A stretch of 56,568 bases of DNA from Gemmatimonadota bacterium (GTDB lineage Bacteria; Gemmatimonadota; Gemmatimonadetes; Gemmatimonadales; Gemmatimonadaceae). Both the position numbers and the translations under genes were made by a program. The notes below the pieces were generated by a model. The model had not been told where the DNA came from, did not search any database, and worked only from the letters and a program-made list of their open reading frames with translations. The stretch lies in assembly GCA_003223455.1 (NCBI GenBank), contig QHVE01000029.1:3491-60058 (forward strand). The letters are read 5' to 3'. Positions 52,644-56,568 of this stretch are shown here, piece by piece; position 1 is the first letter of the stretch; every line of letters starts with the position of its first letter.

Positions 52644-53669
52644 ATGCCCACTGATCTGACCTCCGTTCCTCCCACACGTCGCGCCGCGATCGAGCGGCTG
52701 GCACCCGAGCTGATCGCTGGCCGGCGCGTCGCGATCAGCACGCACCTGAACGCCGACGGCGACGGGTGTGGCTCGGAGAGTGGGCTCGCGCGCCTGCTCG
52801 CCGCGCAGGGACTGGTGCCACGCATCGTGAACCCGACGCCGTGGCCGGACATGTTCGATTTTCTCCTCGGCGACGACGTCGACGATCAGACGTCGCGCGG
52901 CTCGAAGGCACTGCGGGACGTCGATCTCCTGATCGTGCTCGACATCAGCGACGTGAAGCGCCTCGGCAACCTCACGGAGACCGTGCGCGGCCTGACGGTG
53001 CCGAAGCTCGTGATCGATCACCACCAGCCATCCGACGACCCGGCCGGAACGCTCAGCGTCTCCGATACGGCGGCGTGCGCCACGGCGGAGCTGGTGTATG
53101 ACCTCGCGACCGTGTTGGGCTGGGAGATCCGCCCCGCCGTCGCGCGCTCGCTGTACACGGGGATGCTCACCGACACCGGTGGGTTCCGGTTCAGCAACAC
53201 GTCGCCACGTTGCCTGAGCGTCGCGGGGCAGCTTCTCGCGTGCGGCGTCGATCCGGAGGAGATGTACACCCTCATCTATGCGTCGGCGCCGGCGGGCCGA
53301 GTGCGGCTGATGGCCGAGGTCCTCGGGACACTCCAGGTGGACGAGTCGCTCGGGCTGTCGTGGCTGACGATGGGACCGGACGCACTGGAGCGGCATGGGG
53401 TGAAGGCGGAGGATCTCGACGGGATCGTCGAGCACGCGCGGTCGATCGCCGGAACGCGGATGGCGCTGCTGTTCCGCGATCTCGGCCACGGCAAGGTGAA
53501 GGTCTCGTTTCGTAGCGTGGGAGGGACCGACGTGAACGCATTCGCGAAGCGCTTCGGCGGCGGTGGTCACGCGAAGGCGTCGGGAGCCATGCTGCCTGGC
53601 ACACTGGACCAGGTACGTGATCTCGTAGTCGAGGCGGCGCGGGTCATGTTGCAGGGCGGTCTCGCGTAG
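52644..53669 (+). CDS. DHH-family oligoribonuclease / pAp phosphatase (NrnA-like)
   Basis: A 341-residue DHH-DHHA1 phosphodiesterase. Metal motifs: HLNADGDGCGSE (motif I), a LIVLDIS acidic motif, DHHQPSDD (DHH motif), and the C-terminal DHHA1 signature GGGGHAKASGAM. It likely degrades nanoRNA and 3'-phosphoadenosine-5'-phosphate; substrate preference is not visible. No Shine-Dalgarno precedes ATG 52644. It is separated from mrp by 59 bases that include the TATCTTTCC box. Confidence 0.92.
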   Translation: MPTDLTSVPPTRRAAIERLAPELIAGRRVAISTHLNADGDGCGSESGLARLLAAQGLVPRIVNPTPWPDMFDFLLGDDVDDQTSRGSKALRDVDLLIVLDISDVKRLGNLTETVRGLTVPKLVIDHHQPSDDPAGTLSVSDTAACATAELVYDLATVLGWEIRPAVARSLYTGMLTDTGGFRFSNTSPRCLSVAGQLLACGVDPEEMYTLIYASAPAGRVRLMAEVLGTLQVDESLGLSWLTMGPDALERHGVKAEDLDGIVEHARSIAGTRMALLFRDLGHGKVKVSFRSVGGTDVNAFAKRFGGGGHAKASGAMLPGTLDQVRDLVVEAARVMLQGGLA

Positions 53670-53716
53670 CGGGACTCCGGTTTCACGGTTCGACCGAACA
53701 ACCGCTCGTGACCCGT

Positions 53717-53725
53717 TATCTTTCC
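53717..53725 (+). promoter_or_regulatory. TATCTTTCC box directly before mrp
   Basis: TATCTTTCC (preceded by T, giving TTATCT as a -10) ends 3 bases before ATG 53729. No Shine-Dalgarno fits between, so transcription of mrp may begin at its start codon. The box matches TATCTTCC before the queD-like gene. Confidence 0.45.
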
Positions 53726-53728
53726 ACG

Positions 53729-54838
53729 ATGCCCTCCACGCTTCAGGAACGCCTCGCCGAGTTGCTCTCCCGCCTGAGAAATCCGCGCACCGGCGCGGAC
53801 CTGTTCAGCACGCAGCAGGTGCGCGACATCGCGACGTCGACGTCCGGGCGGGTGCGACTCACGCTGCTGCTCGACGAGGGCGACGATCCTGCGCTCGCGC
53901 GAGCGGTGCGCGAAGCTGTGACGCGCGTGCAGGGCGTGACCGACGTCGAGCTCGACGTACAGGGCGCGGCGGGAGCACGATCGCCGGTGCGCGGAGGAGG
54001 AGGCCGCTCGCTCCCCGTGGTCGACCAGGCCCCGGCCGCGCCGACGCGTCCCGCCGCCCCGACACCGAAGCACTTTCCCAACCTCGGTCGCGTGATCGCG
54101 GTCTCGTCGGGGAAGGGCGGGGTCGGGAAGTCCACCGTGGCGGTGAACCTCGCCGTCGCGCTCGCGAAGAGCGGCGCCAGAGTCGGGCTGATGGATGCCG
54201 ACATCTATGGGCCCAACATCCCTCGAATGATGGGGGTCAGTGGCGCGCCGCCGGTGGTGCGCGAGAAGATCGTGCCGCTCGAGGCGCACGGGGTGAAGCT
54301 CATCTCGCTCGGCATGATGATCGAGCCCGATCAGCCGGCGATCTGGCGTGGCCCGATCGTGATGAAGATCATCAACCAGTTCCTGCAGGACGTCGCGTGG
54401 GGACAGCTCGACTATCTCCTCGTCGACATGCCGCCGGGCACCGGCGACGCGCAGCTCTCACTCGTGCAGGCGACGCAAGTGGACGGGGCGATCATCGTCA
54501 CGACGCCGCAGGAGGTCAGCGTGGGCGACGCGCTGCGTGGCGCCAAGATGTTCCAGCGCGTCGGCGTGCCCGTGCTCGGCATCGTCGAGAACATGAGCTG
54601 GTTCGAGTGCCCGCACTGCGGCAAGCCGACGGCGCTATTCGGCTCGGGTGGCGGAGAGCGGCTGGCGAAGGCGCTGGATCTTCCGCTGCTCGGCCAGGTG
54701 CCGTTGTATCCGCGCGTGATGGAAGGCGGCGACACGGGCGCGCCGATCGTCAGCGCCGACGCGGGCTCCTCCGCAGCGCGAGCGCTGAGTGCGATCGCCG
54801 ACAAAGTCGCGTCGCTCGCCGGAGCCGCTCGCGCCTGA
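53729..54838 (+). CDS. mrp: Mrp/ApbC iron-sulfur cluster carrier ATPase
   Basis: A 369-residue P-loop protein. The deviant Walker A SGKGGVGKST lies at 127-136; DADIYGPNIPRMMG is the switch I region and VDMPPGTGDAQL the Walker B. The CxxC that binds the bridging cluster is in FECPHCGK. An N-terminal MIP18-type domain (about 1-80) and an Ala/Pro linker precede it. It transfers [4Fe-4S] clusters to apo-proteins. GTG 53708 is an alternative start 21 bases upstream. Its last 50 bases overlap the MATE start. Confidence 0.94.
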   Translation: MPSTLQERLAELLSRLRNPRTGADLFSTQQVRDIATSTSGRVRLTLLLDEGDDPALARAVREAVTRVQGVTDVELDVQGAAGARSPVRGGGGRSLPVVDQAPAAPTRPAAPTPKHFPNLGRVIAVSSGKGGVGKSTVAVNLAVALAKSGARVGLMDADIYGPNIPRMMGVSGAPPVVREKIVPLEAHGVKLISLGMMIEPDQPAIWRGPIVMKIINQFLQDVAWGQLDYLLVDMPPGTGDAQLSLVQATQVDGAIIVTTPQEVSVGDALRGAKMFQRVGVPVLGIVENMSWFECPHCGKPTALFGSGGGERLAKALDLPLLGQVPLYPRVMEGGDTGAPIVSADAGSSAARALSAIADKVASLAGAARA

Positions 54839-56246
54839 GCCGGTACGGGAAGCCGGCCCGGCGTCCCTTCCGCTCGAGCCACACGACGGCCTGACTCCCG
54901 TCGCGATCACGAGCGAATGGGAGGCCATTCACCTCGTCTCCGATCCGCTCCCGCGCACGATCGCGCGCGTCGCGCTTCCCGCCGTCGCGTCGTCGCTGCT
55001 GATGACGCTCTTCTTCTCCGTCGACACGTACTGGATCGGCACGCGCGTCGGCGCGAGCGGACTGGCCGCCGCATCGATCGCCGTCTTCTGGATCTGGCTC
55101 ATCGTGTCCGTCGCCGAGATGGTGAACGTCGGCGTGACGGCGGTGGCATCGCGGCGGCATGGCGAGGGACGTCCGGACGCCGCGGCGCGTGCGGCGGGTG
55201 ACGCGCTCCTGCTCTCGCTGGTGCTCGGCGTGCTGTGCGCCGCGATCGGATTTCCCCTCGTGTCGCGGATCTTCGCGCTCATGCACGCGCCTCCCGACGT
55301 CGCGACGCTCGGCGCGCGGTACCTCGGGACCTATCTGCTGGGCGCACCGCTCATCTTCGGCTTCTTCGCCGTGGACGCCGCATTCCGCGCCGGCGGCGAC
55401 ACGCGCACGCCATTCGTGCTGCTGCTCTCGTCGGTGGCCGTCACGCTCGTGCTCGATCCGCTGCTCATCGTCGGGTGGGGACCGGTGCCCCCACTCGGTG
55501 TGGCCGGCGCCGCGATCGCGACGATCTGCACGCGAGCGGTCGCGTTCGTGCTGGGACTCGCGATCATCGGCCGCCGTGGCGTGGTGCGATTCGGACGACC
55601 GGACCTCCGCACACTGGCGTCGGTGGTGCGCATCGGACTGCCGACCGCGGTGACCGGTGTCGTGTTCTCGCTGATCTATGGAGTCGTGACGCGCACGGCG
55701 ACGCCGTTCGGCACGCCGGCGCTCGCCGCGCTCGGCATCGGGCATCGTGTGGAAAGCTGGCTGTACATGGTGGGTGTCGGGTTCGGCGCGGCGACGGCGG
55801 CGATCGTCGGCCAGAACATGGGAGCGGGAAGGACCGACCGCGCGGAGCGTGCGGGGTGGATCTCCGTCGCGTTCTGCTCCGTGTTCGGCGTGCTTGCGTG
55901 CGTCGTCGAGCTGATGGTGCCCGAGCGCTTCGCCGCGGTGTTCAGCCACGATCCCGCGGTGATCGCCGAAGGGACGCGCTACCTGCGCATCGCCGCGCTC
56001 TCCCAGGTCGGCATCTGCGCCGAGATCGTGCTGGAGGGCGCGCTCGGCGGCGCTGGGGCGACACTCCCGCCGATGCTCACGTCGACCGTGATCACGGCGA
56101 GCCGCATCCCGCTCGCGATCTGGGCCACGGCGCGGTGGGGGATCGAGGGGCTGTGGTGGACGATCTGCATCACGGCGCTGCTGCGCGCCGTCGGGATGCT
56201 CGCCATCTGGCGCGCGGGGCGCTGGAAGCGGAGCTTGATCGCGTAA
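54789..56246 (+). CDS. MATE-family efflux transporter
   Basis: A 485-residue protein with 12 hydrophobic helices in two related halves: the first starts PLPRTIARVALPAVASSLLMTLFFSVDTYWIG, the second near LGIGHRVESWLYMVGVGFG. It is similar to NorM-type multidrug/Na+ or H+ antiporters; the substrate is unknown. The start chosen is GTG 54789, which overlaps mrp by 50 bases; no other start codon is available before the first helix. Upstream codons would extend a Pro-rich hydrophilic segment. Confidence 0.85.
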   Translation: MRSPTKSRRSPEPLAPEPVREAGPASLPLEPHDGLTPVAITSEWEAIHLVSDPLPRTIARVALPAVASSLLMTLFFSVDTYWIGTRVGASGLAAASIAVFWIWLIVSVAEMVNVGVTAVASRRHGEGRPDAAARAAGDALLLSLVLGVLCAAIGFPLVSRIFALMHAPPDVATLGARYLGTYLLGAPLIFGFFAVDAAFRAGGDTRTPFVLLLSSVAVTLVLDPLLIVGWGPVPPLGVAGAAIATICTRAVAFVLGLAIIGRRGVVRFGRPDLRTLASVVRIGLPTAVTGVVFSLIYGVVTRTATPFGTPALAALGIGHRVESWLYMVGVGFGAATAAIVGQNMGAGRTDRAERAGWISVAFCSVFGVLACVVELMVPERFAAVFSHDPAVIAEGTRYLRIAALSQVGICAEIVLEGALGGAGATLPPMLTSTVITASRIPLAIWATARWGIEGLWWTICITALLRAVGMLAIWRAGRWKRSLIA

Positions 56247-56305
56247 CGCCCGGCTCTGCCGCGGCCGCACGTCGTCGTGCCGAACCGCATCGGCCTCGAG
56301 GATCC

Positions 56306-56568
56306 ATGTCACGCCTGATCACCCTGCTGACCGATTTCGGGACCGCGGACGGCTACGTGGGCGAGGTGAAAGCCGTGCTCGCGACGCTGGCGCCGAGTGC
56401 GACGATCGTGGACGTCGCCCACGACGTGAGCCCGCACGACGTGGACGGCGCGCGACTCGCCCTCGCGCGCTACTGGCGACGATTCCCGGAGGGGACGGTG
56501 CATCTCGTCGTCGTCGATCCGGGGGTCGGCAGTGCGCGCGGCGCGTTGGCGACGTCGAGCGAGGGACG
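56306..56568 (+). CDS. SAM hydroxide adenosyltransferase (DUF62), 5' part only
   Basis: The gene runs off the window; 87 residues are seen. The opening RLITLLTDFGTADGYVGEVKAVL, DVAHDVSPHDVDGARLAL and VHLVVVDPGVGS are the DUF62 family signature. Members hydrolyse S-adenosylmethionine to adenosine and methionine, or catalyse chlorination in fluorinase/chlorinase relatives. GAGGA lies a few bases before ATG 56306. The chloride-binding insert of halogenases lies downstream of the visible part. Confidence 0.9.
   Translation, partial: MSRLITLLTDFGTADGYVGEVKAVLATLAPSATIVDVAHDVSPHDVDGARLALARYWRRFPEGTVHLVVVDPGVGSARGALATSSEG

Noticed and set aside
54750-56312. 520-codon minus-strand open frame opposite the MATE gene
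   Set aside because: Arg/His/Asp-rich, no family match, opposite a convincing MATE transporter.

Overview
The window is a gene-dense, visibly high-GC bacterial chromosome segment with no rRNA, tRNA, phage, insertion sequence or CRISPR that I can see. Many secreted proteins and lipoproteins, signal peptides on ATP synthase subunits a and b, a membrane ETF:menaquinone oxidoreductase-type protein and a TAnnTTTC-like box before several starts suggest a Gram-negative of the FCB group, most likely Gemmatimonadota. This is inference from gene content; no rRNA or standard phylogenetic marker was compared.

Layout. 1-3102: the F0 half of an ATP synthase plus delta (I-like, a, c, b, delta); alpha, gamma, beta and epsilon are absent. 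3121-6207: a repeat, a PQQ-type beta-propeller lipoprotein, and a cupin plus sugar nucleotidyltransferase pair. 6283-10458: two DGPF/YCII genes, each behind a near-identical ECF42-type promoter, flanking an ArsR-SRPBCC pair, with the ECF42 sigma factor downstream. 10455-12730: a VanX-like D-Ala-D-Ala dipeptidase lipoprotein coupled to an M20 peptidase. 12877-21012: MFS transporter, CstA-YbdD, an NAD-type isocitrate dehydrogenase, a metallophosphoesterase, an SprT-like protein and a serine beta-lactamase-like protein. 21176-24607: glutaryl-CoA-dehydrogenase-like enzyme and EtfBA, with a CRP-type palindrome before etfB. 24615-30343: GH43 lipoprotein, PhyH dioxygenase, then a BlaI / M56-HEAT / secreted-HEAT operon behind three BlaI-type operators. 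30417-35682: a response regulator and PAS/GAF histidine kinase pair, then the Etf-menaquinone oxidoreductase-like protein. 35738-44025: a long minus-strand run with methyltransferase, moeA, PBP4, mobA, fdhE, queD-like, BON, outer-membrane protein and gpmI. 44193-48024: a peptidoglycan locus with a catalytically degenerate L,D-transpeptidase, an intact one, and two M15-type peptidases with calcium-loop-like inserts. 48119-56568: small proteins, guaB, an amino acid permease, an NrnA-like phosphodiesterase, Mrp, a MATE transporter and the start of a SAM hydrolase-type gene.

Functional themes. Peptidoglycan metabolism recurs: dipeptidase, beta-lactamase-like, PBP4, two L,D-transpeptidase-fold proteins and two M15 proteins. 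Acyl-CoA dehydrogenase, EtfBA and the Etf-quinone oxidoreductase form a plausible electron path although split across 13 kb. Moco genes moeA, mobA and fdhE lie together without a formate dehydrogenase.

Most interesting: (i) the BlaI/M56-HEAT/HEAT operon, where HEAT repeats occupy the place of the extracellular penicillin sensor of BlaR1; (ii) families of intergenic inverted repeats, one of which supplies the C-terminus and stop codon of a methyltransferase; (iii) the dead/alive L,D-transpeptidase pair; (iv) the twin ECF42-type promoters with identical 17-nt spacing.
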